Assembly: GCF_025371035.1 (NCBI RefSeq)
Contig: NZ_JANZXB010000011.1
Coordinates: forward strand, 1 to 64,000
From: Sphingomonas sp. LC-1
GTDB taxonomy: Bacteria > Pseudomonadota > Alphaproteobacteria > Sphingomonadales > Sphingomonadaceae
Length of the DNA: 64,000 nt
Direction: 5' to 3'
The notes beneath the pieces were generated by a model. That model ran no database searches and was not told where the DNA came from. It worked only from the letters and a program-made list of their open reading frames with translations. The number at the start of each line of letters is the position of its first letter. The first letter of the stretch is position 1. The position numbers were made by a program, and so were the translations under genes. Shown in pieces: positions 44,286 through 52,605 of the stretch.

Positions 44286-45283
44286 GGAGTGATGGCCGAA
44301 CGAAGCGTTTGCAGGAACTTGGCGGGTGCTTCGACCTGCGGTGAGTGGCCGAGATCGTCCAGGCGGATCAGGCTGGCACCTGGGATGCGCTTCACCGCCT
44401 CTTCGGCCGCCTGCGGCACGGTGCGGATGCGCGCCCGCCGGTCTTCGGGCACACTGTTGGCCCGAAAGGCCGTCAAGTCGCGCTGGCCGATGATGAGCGT
44501 GGTTGGGACCGCTAGGCGCGGCAGCTCTGCCGCGACCGGCTGGGTTTGGATCATATCGGACAGACGGGCCTGTGCGTCGCGCACCGCGTCGCCATCGGGG
44601 CTGGCATATTGCCCAGCCAGCATGGCGACCCAGCGATCATAGGCTGGACGCCAGACCCCATGATAATAGTTGCGGAGCTGATAGGCCTTGATCGACGCCG
44701 CATCCGTCTTCGCCTCTTCGGCGCGCAGCTTGCCGAGGTCGGTATAGGGCACGCCCTCGCTCAGCGTGTCGTTGAGGCCGAGCGGATTGACCAGCACCAG
44801 CTTCGCGACCCGCTCAGGGTACAGGAGCGCGAAGCGCGTGGCGAGGATGCCGCCGGTCGAATGGCCGACCAGCACGACCTTGCCGGTGCCGGCCCGGTCG
44901 AGCAGCGCTGCGGTCAGCGCGGCCATGGCGTGGAAACTGTATTGATAGCCACTCGGCTTGGACGATTTACAGAAGCCGATTTGATCCGGCGTGATGACAC
45001 GATAGCCTGCGGCCGCCAGCCCGCGCGCGGTGTCACCCCAAGTCGCGGCGCAGAAGTTCTTGCCGTGGAGCAGGACGATCGTCGTGCCGTTGGGCTTTGC
45101 GGTCGCCGGCCAGTCGAGAAAAGCCATGCGAACCGAATAGCCCTGCGAATTGGCCTCGAACCAGTGCACGGGGGCCGGATAGGCGAACCGCTCCAGATCG
45201 GCGCCGAGCGGCACCATTTGGGCAGCCGCAGTGGTCGAAAGCAGGGCTGAGCAGGCTGCGGCATCAAGAAAGCGGAAAGGCAT
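44282..45283 (-). CDS. Exported alpha/beta hydrolase
   Basis: A 333-residue alpha/beta hydrolase with a signal peptide (ending near STTAAAQ), the oxyanion HGKNFCA loop, the nucleophile elbow VLVGHSTGGILA and a catalytic histidine in LDDLGHSPQVE. It acts in the periplasm or outside the cell. It is coupled to the serine hydrolase gene, so the two may act on the same ester-type compound. Confidence 0.9.
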   Translation of the reverse strand: MPFRFLDAAACSALLSTTAAAQMVPLGADLERFAYPAPVHWFEANSQGYSVRMAFLDWPATAKPNGTTIVLLHGKNFCAATWGDTARGLAAAGYRVITPDQIGFCKSSKPSGYQYSFHAMAALTAALLDRAGTGKVVLVGHSTGGILATRFALLYPERVAKLVLVNPLGLNDTLSEGVPYTDLGKLRAEEAKTDAASIKAYQLRNYYHGVWRPAYDRWVAMLAGQYASPDGDAVRDAQARLSDMIQTQPVAAELPRLAVPTTLIIGQRDLTAFRANSVPEDRRARIRTVPQAAEEAVKRIPGASLIRLDDLGHSPQVEAPAKFLQTLRSAITP

Positions 45284-45368
45284 CAATAGGTAACACCGGC
45301 CGCGACGCCAATATCCCTGGCACCGCGACGACGTCGTCAGATCGTTCCCTTTGTCTGAGCGCGACTGG

Positions 45369-45554
45369 TGGGCACAGTTGCCGGATGGTGTGGATGCCGT
45401 TGATCTCGCTCGCCGCGCCATCGGCGAAGGGATCGTACTGGCGCCTGGGCCGGTATTCAGCACCAGCGGCGGGTGGCGCAACCACGTATGCTTCGACGTC
45501 GCGATGAGCGACGATGATCGGCTATCCGCCTTCTTGCAAAGGGCACGAACATGA
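45369..45554 (+). pseudogene. C-terminal relic of a MocR-type regulator
   Basis: Encodes WAQLPDGVDAVDLARRAIGEGIVLAPGPVF onward to DVAMSDDDRLSAFLQ, closely matching the last 60 residues of the MocR protein at 31499-32944 (WARLPNGVDAVELARRAI...). The remaining 400 residues are absent, and the upstream sequence is the start region of the alpha/beta hydrolase on the other strand. It is a truncated paralogue, probably left by a deletion or recombination event. Confidence 0.85.
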
Positions 45555-45659
45555 CTTGATGTCCCTCGACCAATGGCATTTGGTCAGCCTTGTGGCAGAG
45601 CGATCAACAGATATGACGTGCGACCTGACGTAACGGCGGGTGGCGTCAGGTCTCTGTCG

Positions 45660-46154
45660 TTAGGCGGCCAGCGGGTGCATTCTGATCGAGGCACGATCGG
45701 CGAAGGTAGTGCCGCGAGCGACAAGCCTGGCGAGCCGCGCCTCGGCGCGGGCGATGCCCTCGTCACGGTCGGCCGGCTGGTGGGCCAGCTGGATCAGCTC
45801 GCCCGGCGCCAGCCGGTACGCTTTGCGGATGCCGGGCTGCGGCAGAATGATCGCCCGTGATCCATTGCGGCTCAGATACAGGCGGCAATCGGTCTGCAGG
45901 TGGCAGATGCCGTCACGTACCGCGCACAGCGTGATGCCGGTCAGCTGATACCCGGCCTCGCCATCGGCAAAATCCAGATATACCAGATCGTTGCCGCTGC
46001 TGTGCGCGATGGCACCGATACGCAGCCGCCCTTCGGCTCCGCCCATTTCGCCGGCGAGGATCGCCGCTCCGGGCTTCATCGCACGGCTGCCGACCAGCAT
46101 CTGGGCGACGGCCTCAGTGTGGCGGCGGATGATAGTGCTCTTCTCAGTCGTCAT
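45660..46154 (-). CDS. Hypothetical protein of the mobilization region
   Basis: A 164-residue soluble protein with no domain I recognise. It is rich in short beta-type segments (GRLRIGAIAHSSGNDLVYLDFADGEAG, CRLYLSRNGSRAIILP). GGAGAAGACC lies just ahead of the ATG at 46154, supporting expression. It is the last of the minus-strand genes running from the relaxase, so it may be a mobilization accessory factor. Confidence 0.72.
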   Translation of the reverse strand: MTTEKSTIIRRHTEAVAQMLVGSRAMKPGAAILAGEMGGAEGRLRIGAIAHSSGNDLVYLDFADGEAGYQLTGITLCAVRDGICHLQTDCRLYLSRNGSRAIILPQPGIRKAYRLAPGELIQLAHQPADRDEGIARAEARLARLVARGTTFADRASIRMHPLAA

Positions 46155-46256
46155 GGTCTTCTCCATTTTCATCCCCGGATCGGGGAGCATCCTCCTTCCT
46201 TCGTATCTTGCCCCCGGCAGGCGGGCGGGACCGCTGCGGATCCCGCCCTTAAAGGG

Positions 46257-46892
46257 TCAGCCGTCGCGGTAGCGAGGCACCCAGATGTCGTAGAATTGCT
46301 CCCACTCCTGCTGGAATTGTGTCTGCGCGGTTTTGGCGACAAGATCAGGATGCACCTCGCCCCAGCCAGAAGAGCGTTGGACGCGCGACAGACACAGGAC
46401 ATGTGCGTGAGGCCGGCGCGCCGATAATTCGTCGCCAGGCATATGGACCACCGTCATGCTGGTCAGTCGACGTTGCAGAGCCAGCTTTTCCAGCGCGTAC
46501 ATGCCGACCAGCGACAGGATGTCGGCGGGTTGCCAGCTATGCGGGAAGCGGTACGTCAGCACGACCGCCAGCAATTTCTGATGCGCTTTGGCTTTGGCGT
46601 CGTAGTCGTGGAAGATGCTTTCCAGCGCGCCGGGTTCGACCGCGACACCGGGCGCCGTGAAGATGCGGTGTGATGCGCAGGTGATAGGCCATAGGCCATC
46701 CGCTAGCCAGTCGCGGTCATTGGGTTTGCTGGGTTGGAGTTTCGCGCGGGCAAGATCGGCGACTGAATTGGTCTTTCCCTTTGCCGTTTTGCGCAGCAGT
46801 GCGTAGCCGAAATCCGGCATCGACCCCATCGGATCATCGTAGAGCATGTCGTCAGCATCGGACGGGCTGATCCACGGCAGCGGCGTGCTCAT
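46257..46892 (-). CDS. Hypothetical protein of the mobilization region
   Basis: A 211-residue soluble protein without a recognised domain. Its ATG at 46892 overlaps the stop of the gene before it (TGATG), so the two are co-translated. Noticeable stretches are SWQPADILSLVGMYALEKLALQRRL and RRPHAHVLCLSRVQRSSGWGEVH. The latter, with an H-x-H followed by hydrophobics, faintly recalls replication/relaxase HUH motifs, but the rest does not support such a call. Confidence 0.75.
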   Translation of the reverse strand: MSTPLPWISPSDADDMLYDDPMGSMPDFGYALLRKTAKGKTNSVADLARAKLQPSKPNDRDWLADGLWPITCASHRIFTAPGVAVEPGALESIFHDYDAKAKAHQKLLAVVLTYRFPHSWQPADILSLVGMYALEKLALQRRLTSMTVVHMPGDELSARRPHAHVLCLSRVQRSSGWGEVHPDLVAKTAQTQFQQEWEQFYDIWVPRYRDG

Positions 46893-47428
46893 CAGCGATC
46901 CCCCCAGACGGCGGCAAGAAAAGCATCGGCCCTCGCCAGCCCCGGCGCCAGATCGCAACCTCCGTCCGTTGCGGACAGCCGGGCCGGCCTCATCGGGCGC
47001 AAACGACCAGGGGAAAGGCGGAAAATCGCGTCGCTCTCATCCGGTTCTGCAGGGTCGGGCACCAGCCACGCCTCGTTGCTGCGCGAAAGCCAGAGCCGGC
47101 GGGCATGATGCCAGACGGTGCCATGGCGCTGCCACTCGCCGACCGCACAGTAGACGGTTCGATGTCCGGCACTCGACGCTTTCACCACCAGCGCGTCGCA
47201 CCGGGCGATGCGGGTGCCGCGCCCGACGGTGTCGAGATCCCCGCGTGACGGCTCGATCGACGGCACCAAAAGCAATTCAGCGGCCGCGATGTGCAGGTAA
47301 TTGCGGAAAGGCGGCGGGATGATCAGCACCGACCGGTCGATCCGCCAACCGGCGCGCTCGGCGATGGCGAGCGCGCCAGACAGGGCGCGCGCCTTTGCGA
47401 GCTCTCGCTCGCGTGTCACGATGTACAT
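46892..47428 (-). CDS. Hypothetical protein of the mobilization region
   Basis: A 178-residue protein that begins MYIVTRERELAKARALSGALAIAERAGWRIDRSVLIIPP; no domain is recognised. The ATG at 47428 follows AGGAAC. It is coupled to the next gene by a one-base overlap. It lies 220 bases downstream of the relaxase gene and probably belongs to the same transcript. Confidence 0.75.
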   Translation of the reverse strand: MYIVTRERELAKARALSGALAIAERAGWRIDRSVLIIPPPFRNYLHIAAAELLLVPSIEPSRGDLDTVGRGTRIARCDALVVKASSAGHRTVYCAVGEWQRHGTVWHHARRLWLSRSNEAWLVPDPAEPDESDAIFRLSPGRLRPMRPARLSATDGGCDLAPGLARADAFLAAVWGDR

Positions 47429-47644
47429 CAAAGTTCCTGATTTTGCGCGGGAACGGCGGGCTGCTCGCCGGCTCCGCACCATCATTTCGCCTCTACGGCA
47501 CAGCCGCAGGCATCTTCCAAACCATCATACCGGCCGGCCCGGCCGGTCTATCCTTCGCCTTCGCGATGAAGGCGAAGCGCCTGGAGGGCGTAGCAGATTG
47601 CCGAGCGTTCCCGCTTCACCGCAGCAGGTGATAGACCGGCGTGA

Positions 47645-50600
47645 TCAGCGTTCGTGCGATCCCTTGCCCCTGATATCCGGAATCGTTGGTTCCGCTTTGC
47701 CTTTCGACTTCGCATCATCAGTATGTGGCCCAAGCGTTTTGGCCAATCGACCAAGCTGACCGGATACGCCACGGGGGGATTGCGGCTTTTCCTGATTTGG
47801 CGGCGATGCGTTCGGTATCTGCCGTTCAGCGCCTTCAATCCGGTTGCGCCGACGGACCACACCGACAGGCGACGCAGGCGCAGCTCTCTCGCTAGCCCGC
47901 AAGACAGGGGCTTTCCCAAGGCGTCCGGTATCACGCAACGCAGGTACGGCCCGCAGCCCGATAGGCGGTTCCAGCGGCATCTTCACGACATGAGGTATGG
48001 GTAGAATAGGCTTGCGCGGGCCTCCATGCCGCGGCGGCGTAATGGATGGCAGATCGGATTGCCGCTGCTGTCGTTCAGCGTGCCATTCGGCTAGGCGCGC
48101 TTGGAATTCCGCGTAATAATCAGGATGCATCAGCACCCTTTGATCCTCCGCGCTCAGTCCCGTCATGTCGACTTGGTATCGATCGCCAACCGCGGTGACG
48201 GCCGCGTTCTTCCGGCCCAAAAGCTCCCATGCCTGTTCGCGAAGCAGGGCTTGTTGACGGCGGGCCGCTTTTCGCCGAGCTTCCCTGTTCGCTTCTGCAA
48301 TGGTCGGCTGAACGACAGCGGCTTCCATCTCTTCTGGATCTGGCTGATGCCTCACGGATGCCGGAGGGGACTGCTCAGCAACTTCCTTTATGGGCGTGGC
48401 TTGCCGATCGCCCGTTTTCTCAGACGTTACAATCGCAGCAACGATTGGTTCGATGCCGAGATCGGCTGGCATCATTAGCGGAAGCTCGAGCGTCCAGGCC
48501 TCATGGTTTGACGCGGCGGCCAAATTCGCCGCCGATCGCCGGTCGCGCTCGGCAAGCAGGATACGTTGGACCGGACGCTCGGCAGCAAATTGCCGCATCA
48601 GCGTGTCGATGGCGACCGGGACGCGTTGCCCGAGCCGCACCGCGTCACCCTCGATCACCAACAGCGCCGGGTCCGCCGCGTGTTTGACGAGCCACGCGCG
48701 CAGCCGATCGCATTTGCGGTCGTCGTAGCGCGACGGCATCGGTGTGGCGAGCTTCTTCACCCGGACAGGCGGATGGTATGTCATGGCGGATCTGCGGGCC
48801 TGGTCCTGTGACGCCTGCTGCGTCGCGGCCTGCACGACACGCCATTCGGCAGCCACGCGGGCCTCTGCCTGTGCCAGCGCCCGGCGTTCGGCATCACGCT
48901 CCGCTGGTGAAGGGCTGTGCCGGTCGACCCAGGCGAGGTGCTCCAGCGCTGCGGCGCGCAGATCGTCGTCACCGGCTCTCTTCTTCACTGGTCGACCCGG
49001 TTCAGGCGTCAAGGTGCGGATCACCGCATCGGCGCGGGATCGCGCCATCGCGACAACGACATCGGCCAGTTCCGCCTGCAGACGTCGCCGGATCAGCCGG
49101 CGTTCAAGCCTCTCGCAGCGATCAAGGGCTGCCAACGCATCGCGATCATGTGCGAAGGCCGAACGAGAAAACGCGACTTCCTTCTCCAGCGCTGCTTCGG
49201 CGGCCGTCGCCCGCGCTTCGCAAGCAGCGGCCTCGTCGGCGACGATTTTGCGGGCGTTGCGCGACCCCACCTCGGTTACGATACCCCGGTGCTCGAGCCC
49301 AGTGGCGCGGTTGCCCATATGCTCGAGCGGGGTCATGGCGATGCCGTAATCGGCATAGGTGCCGTGCAGGTACCGGACGATGTCGGGCCGACCGCCGACG
49401 ACCTCGTTGACGGTGCTGATGAATCGCCGCCGCATGAGGGCTGCTACATTCGGCCGCCCCATGCCATCCGTACCGATGTCGGCACCATAGCGGACCTTGG
49501 ACTGAGCAAAGGGTCGAACGTTCTTGCCGTTTCGACGTTCGACATATTCGAAGTCCCAACACCCATGCTCGTCCAGCCATCGGCAGGGCCGGTCATAGCC
49601 ATCGACATGGATGTGGAAATTGCGGCGGTCGTTATGCCGGTCGGGCTGGTGAATCGCGCCGATCACCATCCACCCGTCATCGCCAAGCTCGCCGCAGAAG
49701 CGAGATAGGATTTCGTACCGATCATGGACCGACAGTCCGTCGGGGAGTTCACCGACAAAGCGGTGCTGCACCCGTCCGGTGCGGCCCTGCTTCCATTGGA
49801 ACAGGCCCTCGCCCGCCGGATGTGCGTCGAGCCAGGCAAGCCGGTCAAACGCCTCTTCTTCGGTTACCTCCGCCACCGGGATTTCACGATCCCTGAACAG
49901 CTTGGCTGTTTTTGCAGCCTTTTCTTTCAGCTCATCGCGTCCATCACGGAGACGACGGCTCATCGCGCGCAGCCAGTCCGGGGCGATCCCCATTCGCTCG
50001 AATATTCTGAATCCGTCGACCTGCGCCGTCGATGCCATCAGATAATGCGTGCGCGGCGAGGACTCGGAGCGTTCCGCCGCCTCGAACAGGCTACGCTGCC
50101 GACCCCGGTCGCCCGGGATGTTGGTGAACATCGCCAGCCGATTAGTCTCGGCGCGCAGATCCTGCGCGTCGAGCAGGTCGATCGCCAGATCTCCGACCGG
50201 ATTCTGCAGGCCGGTTTCCCGGCGGATATAGTCGATATGCGCCGCGACCCCGATCGTGGCACCGCTGGTGACATAGTCGAAATGGTCCCCTGCCGTCATG
50301 GCCGCAGTCTTGTGGCCGTGCCGGACGTGGCCGTCCTTGCGGGTCGGCGCGAACGTCCGCGTGATCGGCTTGACGTCGAAATGCGGTATGCGGAAGCCGC
50401 ACGTCTGGCGGTCGCGACCGGTCAGCGGGCTGGCGGTAAAAAAGTCGACGACGCGCTGATTGGTCGGCGCTTTGGCTCGCCGTTTCTTCCCCTTGCCGGT
50501 CTGCTCGGTCACCCCCTGAACGCGGAAGCGGGCACGGGACAGCGTCGCACCGATCGCGTCGCGATCGTCCTGCTGCTGACGCCGCAGCAATGCCCGCACG

Positions 50601-50650
50601 TGATGGGCATAGACCGCGCGTTCGCCGCTATCTGTGCCGGGTGACGCCAT
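47645..50650 (-). CDS. MobA/MobL-type relaxase
   Basis: A 1001-residue protein whose middle contains the HUH metal motif in NFHIHVDGYDRP (His346, His348) within a relaxase-like fold. Long charged, coiled-coil-prone stretches follow (about 470-620 and 780-860), and a proline/basic tail ends the protein. The catalytic tyrosine cannot be assigned with certainty; several lie in the N-terminal 300 residues. Relaxases nick oriT and pilot single-stranded DNA into a recipient. A cluster of inverted repeats upstream of its start (50662-50930) is a candidate oriT. No type IV secretion genes are in the window, so the island would need a helper. Confidence 0.82.
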   Translation of the reverse strand: MASPGTDSGERAVYAHHVRALLRRQQQDDRDAIGATLSRARFRVQGVTEQTGKGKKRRAKAPTNQRVVDFFTASPLTGRDRQTCGFRIPHFDVKPITRTFAPTRKDGHVRHGHKTAAMTAGDHFDYVTSGATIGVAAHIDYIRRETGLQNPVGDLAIDLLDAQDLRAETNRLAMFTNIPGDRGRQRSLFEAAERSESSPRTHYLMASTAQVDGFRIFERMGIAPDWLRAMSRRLRDGRDELKEKAAKTAKLFRDREIPVAEVTEEEAFDRLAWLDAHPAGEGLFQWKQGRTGRVQHRFVGELPDGLSVHDRYEILSRFCGELGDDGWMVIGAIHQPDRHNDRRNFHIHVDGYDRPCRWLDEHGCWDFEYVERRNGKNVRPFAQSKVRYGADIGTDGMGRPNVAALMRRRFISTVNEVVGGRPDIVRYLHGTYADYGIAMTPLEHMGNRATGLEHRGIVTEVGSRNARKIVADEAAACEARATAAEAALEKEVAFSRSAFAHDRDALAALDRCERLERRLIRRRLQAELADVVVAMARSRADAVIRTLTPEPGRPVKKRAGDDDLRAAALEHLAWVDRHSPSPAERDAERRALAQAEARVAAEWRVVQAATQQASQDQARRSAMTYHPPVRVKKLATPMPSRYDDRKCDRLRAWLVKHAADPALLVIEGDAVRLGQRVPVAIDTLMRQFAAERPVQRILLAERDRRSAANLAAASNHEAWTLELPLMMPADLGIEPIVAAIVTSEKTGDRQATPIKEVAEQSPPASVRHQPDPEEMEAAVVQPTIAEANREARRKAARRQQALLREQAWELLGRKNAAVTAVGDRYQVDMTGLSAEDQRVLMHPDYYAEFQARLAEWHAERQQRQSDLPSITPPRHGGPRKPILPIPHVVKMPLEPPIGLRAVPALRDTGRLGKAPVLRASERAAPASPVGVVRRRNRIEGAERQIPNASPPNQEKPQSPRGVSGQLGRLAKTLGPHTDDAKSKGKAEPTIPDIRGKGSHER

Positions 50651-50925
50651 ATGTCATATTGTCCCGGACCGGCCGGGATAGGGCAACCCCCTCGACGAAC
50701 ACGTCGCCTCCGCCTTCCGGAAGCCGACAGGCTGGAGGACACCGCCCGCCGCCGATGGTCACGGCGGCGGGCGGCGCACGGCAGATTGGCCCGCCAATCT
50801 GCGTAGTCGCGCCTCCAGCTTTCTCTCTTGTCCTTCTCCTATCCTTGCCCGGGCTCTTTCTTGTGCTTTCCTGCCCCTCCGGCGGCATAGCCGCCGGCCG
50901 CTCATCGCCGCCGTGCGGCCGGCGG
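50651..50925. other. Inverted-repeat-rich region, candidate oriT
   Basis: Four perfect inverted repeats lie in 270 bases ahead of the relaxase gene. They are a 6-bp stem at 50662-50678, a 12-bp stem at 50742-50753/50763-50774, a 9-bp stem with a 4-base loop at 50781-50789/50794-50802 (GCAGATTGG / CCAATCTGC), and a 15-bp stem at 50886-50930. Relaxase origins typically carry such repeats beside nic. The nic site itself is not identifiable here. Confidence 0.5.
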
Positions 50926-50930
50926 CTATG
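50886..50930. terminator. 15-bp perfect hairpin at the end of the 51-52 kb operon
   Basis: CATAGCCGCCGGCCG and its exact complement flank a 15-base loop. The stem overlaps the stop codon of the preceding minus-strand gene, so it can act as that operon's terminator or insulate it from the relaxase gene. It may alternatively belong to the oriT. Confidence 0.6.
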
Positions 50931-51363
50931 ACCCGCAGATCATCGACCCGCGCAGCCGGATCGTGGCGTCGCGGCGGGTGACGATCAGCGCCGCGTCGGT
51001 GGTGACCGTCTCGTAGCCCATCGCCCGAATCCGGGCGGTATCGACGACCCGGATGGTCAGGTCGCCGGACCGCCAGGCGTCATGGGTGAACGGGAAAAGG
51101 GCCTTCGCATCACGTCGCGGTTTCAGGACAACGATGCGACCGCGGACTTTGATCATCGCCGTGTTACCGGCAGCGACGAAGTGGATCGATCCGCCCCGGC
51201 GGGGCGACCAGTAGCAGCCGGTACCGTCAAGGCCAGCCGCCTGCCAGTCCGCCTTCGTCGTTGCCTCCAGCACCGCAGGGCGAGGTGCCGCATCCACTGT
51301 GGCTATGGACGTCAGCACCGGCACCAGCGCCGCAACGATCCGAAGCGTCAGCGCGCCCCTCAT
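50926..51363 (-). CDS. Hypothetical exported protein
   Basis: A 145-residue protein with a clear signal peptide (MRGALTLRIVAALVPVLTSIATVDA). The mature part is mainly beta-type (GCYWSPRRGGSIHFVAAGNTAMIKVRGRIVVLKP) with no family I recognise; presumably periplasmic. Its ATG at 51363 overlaps the stop of the upstream membrane-protein gene (ATGA). It is third in a three-gene operon. Confidence 0.75.
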   Translation of the reverse strand: MRGALTLRIVAALVPVLTSIATVDAAPRPAVLEATTKADWQAAGLDGTGCYWSPRRGGSIHFVAAGNTAMIKVRGRIVVLKPRRDAKALFPFTHDAWRSGDLTIRVVDTARIRAMGYETVTTDAALIVTRRDATIRLRGSMICGS

Positions 51364-51815
51364 GCGCCGACCTCGATGACGCTGCGCTCGCCCATGATCC
51401 GGTGGGAGCGGGCGACCTGCGCGCCCAGTGCACGCTGCACTAGCCAGAAGAACCCGGCGGTTGCCGCCTGCGGCCATTCCCCCGCCAGCCATCTGTCGAT
51501 ACGGAACTGGGCTGCGACGAGGCCGATGACGAATGCGGCTGCAGCCCACCACATCGCCAGCCTGGCGGCAAGATAGACGCCGTCGACGATCCATAGCCGC
51601 AGTCGCGACGCCGCCGGTTGCCAGATCGCCCAGCCGAACAAGGTCAGTGGCGCAGCCACCGCAGCGCCGTAGGCCACCGTTGGGTCGAGATTGGCCGCCA
51701 CCAGATGATAGGCGAGGAACCCGACTCCGCTCAACAACAGCGCGGCACCGGCGGCGCGGAAAACACCGATCCGGCCGAGCACATCGCCTAGGATCATACC
51801 GATGAGGTAGGGCAT
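51360..51815 (-). CDS. Hypothetical integral membrane protein
   Basis: A 151-residue inner-membrane protein with about four transmembrane segments (GAALLLSGVGFLAYHLVA, AYGAAVAAPLTLFGWAIW, VYLAARLAMWWAAAAFVIGLVA). No family is recognised. It is coupled to the exported protein downstream and lies 12 bases after another exported protein gene. Confidence 0.75.
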   Translation of the reverse strand: MPYLIGMILGDVLGRIGVFRAAGAALLLSGVGFLAYHLVAANLDPTVAYGAAVAAPLTLFGWAIWQPAASRLRLWIVDGVYLAARLAMWWAAAAFVIGLVAAQFRIDRWLAGEWPQAATAGFFWLVQRALGAQVARSHRIMGERSVIEVGA

Positions 51816-51827
51816 ATACCGCTCCTG

Positions 51828-52466
51828 TCAGAAGGATTTGCCGACCGCGCCGATCCGGGCGCTTACCGCCCGGTCGACTAGTGCGCGCGCCTCGCGGTCC
51901 GCAGCGCTACCGGGCAGCAGCATAAGGTGCATGCCGGTCGAGTCGACTTCGAGCGATATGGTCGCGCCGTCCTTGCCTTGCGGAGCGATCAGAACCCCTT
52001 GGCGTGGGCCATAGATCGATGGGCCGTAGCGGGCGATGACCTCGGCTCGGATCTCGGCATAGCTGCGACCAGCTTCCGGCGCGCGGTACCCCACCACGCC
52101 GACCCTCCCACCGTCCGGCGTAGGGACGATGTTGATCCGGATAGTCTCTTCGCCCTTAACCCCGTTGTAATTGTAAACGCCGGAACGGGCGGACGTCGGC
52201 GGTATTTGATTGCGCCGTCTGGCAACCGCTTCCTCCACGACTTCTGCCCAGCTGTTGCCGGGATCAGCAGTCACCGTCCAATCGGTCCTTCGCAAAAGCG
52301 CCACCGCGTCGGCCGCCTTCATGCCGGGACGGATGCCAGCAATGTCGAGCAGTTTGGTCGGTTTGGGTGCCGTCTTCACCGACTGTGCTTCGCATGGTGC
52401 GCTGACCGTACCGCTAATCGTCAGCAGCATAACGGTGGCAATCGGCATCGTTCTGAAAATCGTCAT
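51828..52466 (-). CDS. Hypothetical exported protein
   Basis: A 212-residue secreted protein with a signal peptide (MTIFRTMPIATVMLLTISGTVSAPCEA). The mature start KLLDIAGIRPGMKAADAVALLRR resembles the SmpA/BamE-like or similar periplasmic motif 'I-x-x-G-M-t-x-x-x-v-x-x-L', but the rest is not diagnostic. GAGGAAGACGACG precedes the ATG at 52466. First gene of a three-gene operon with the membrane protein and a second exported protein. Confidence 0.75.
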   Translation of the reverse strand: MTIFRTMPIATVMLLTISGTVSAPCEAQSVKTAPKPTKLLDIAGIRPGMKAADAVALLRRTDWTVTADPGNSWAEVVEEAVARRRNQIPPTSARSGVYNYNGVKGEETIRINIVPTPDGGRVGVVGYRAPEAGRSYAEIRAEVIARYGPSIYGPRQGVLIAPQGKDGATISLEVDSTGMHLMLLPGSAADREARALVDRAVSARIGAVGKSF

Positions 52467-52605
52467 CGTCGTCTTCCTCGGCAGTTGGACGCGCGACGTC
52501 GCTCGCCGGAAAGCCATCCCGACGTCGCAGGTCTTGGTGCATTGAGCTTCGTCGCCGACTGGCGGCGTCAGTTGAGAGGTGGTGCCCGTGCGGCGAAGTG
52601 GCAGG

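Noticed and set aside
46257-46892. Possible HUH replication or second relaxase protein because of an H-x-H stretch
   Set aside because: The surrounding sequence lacks the other HUH-family motifs and a placed catalytic tyrosine.
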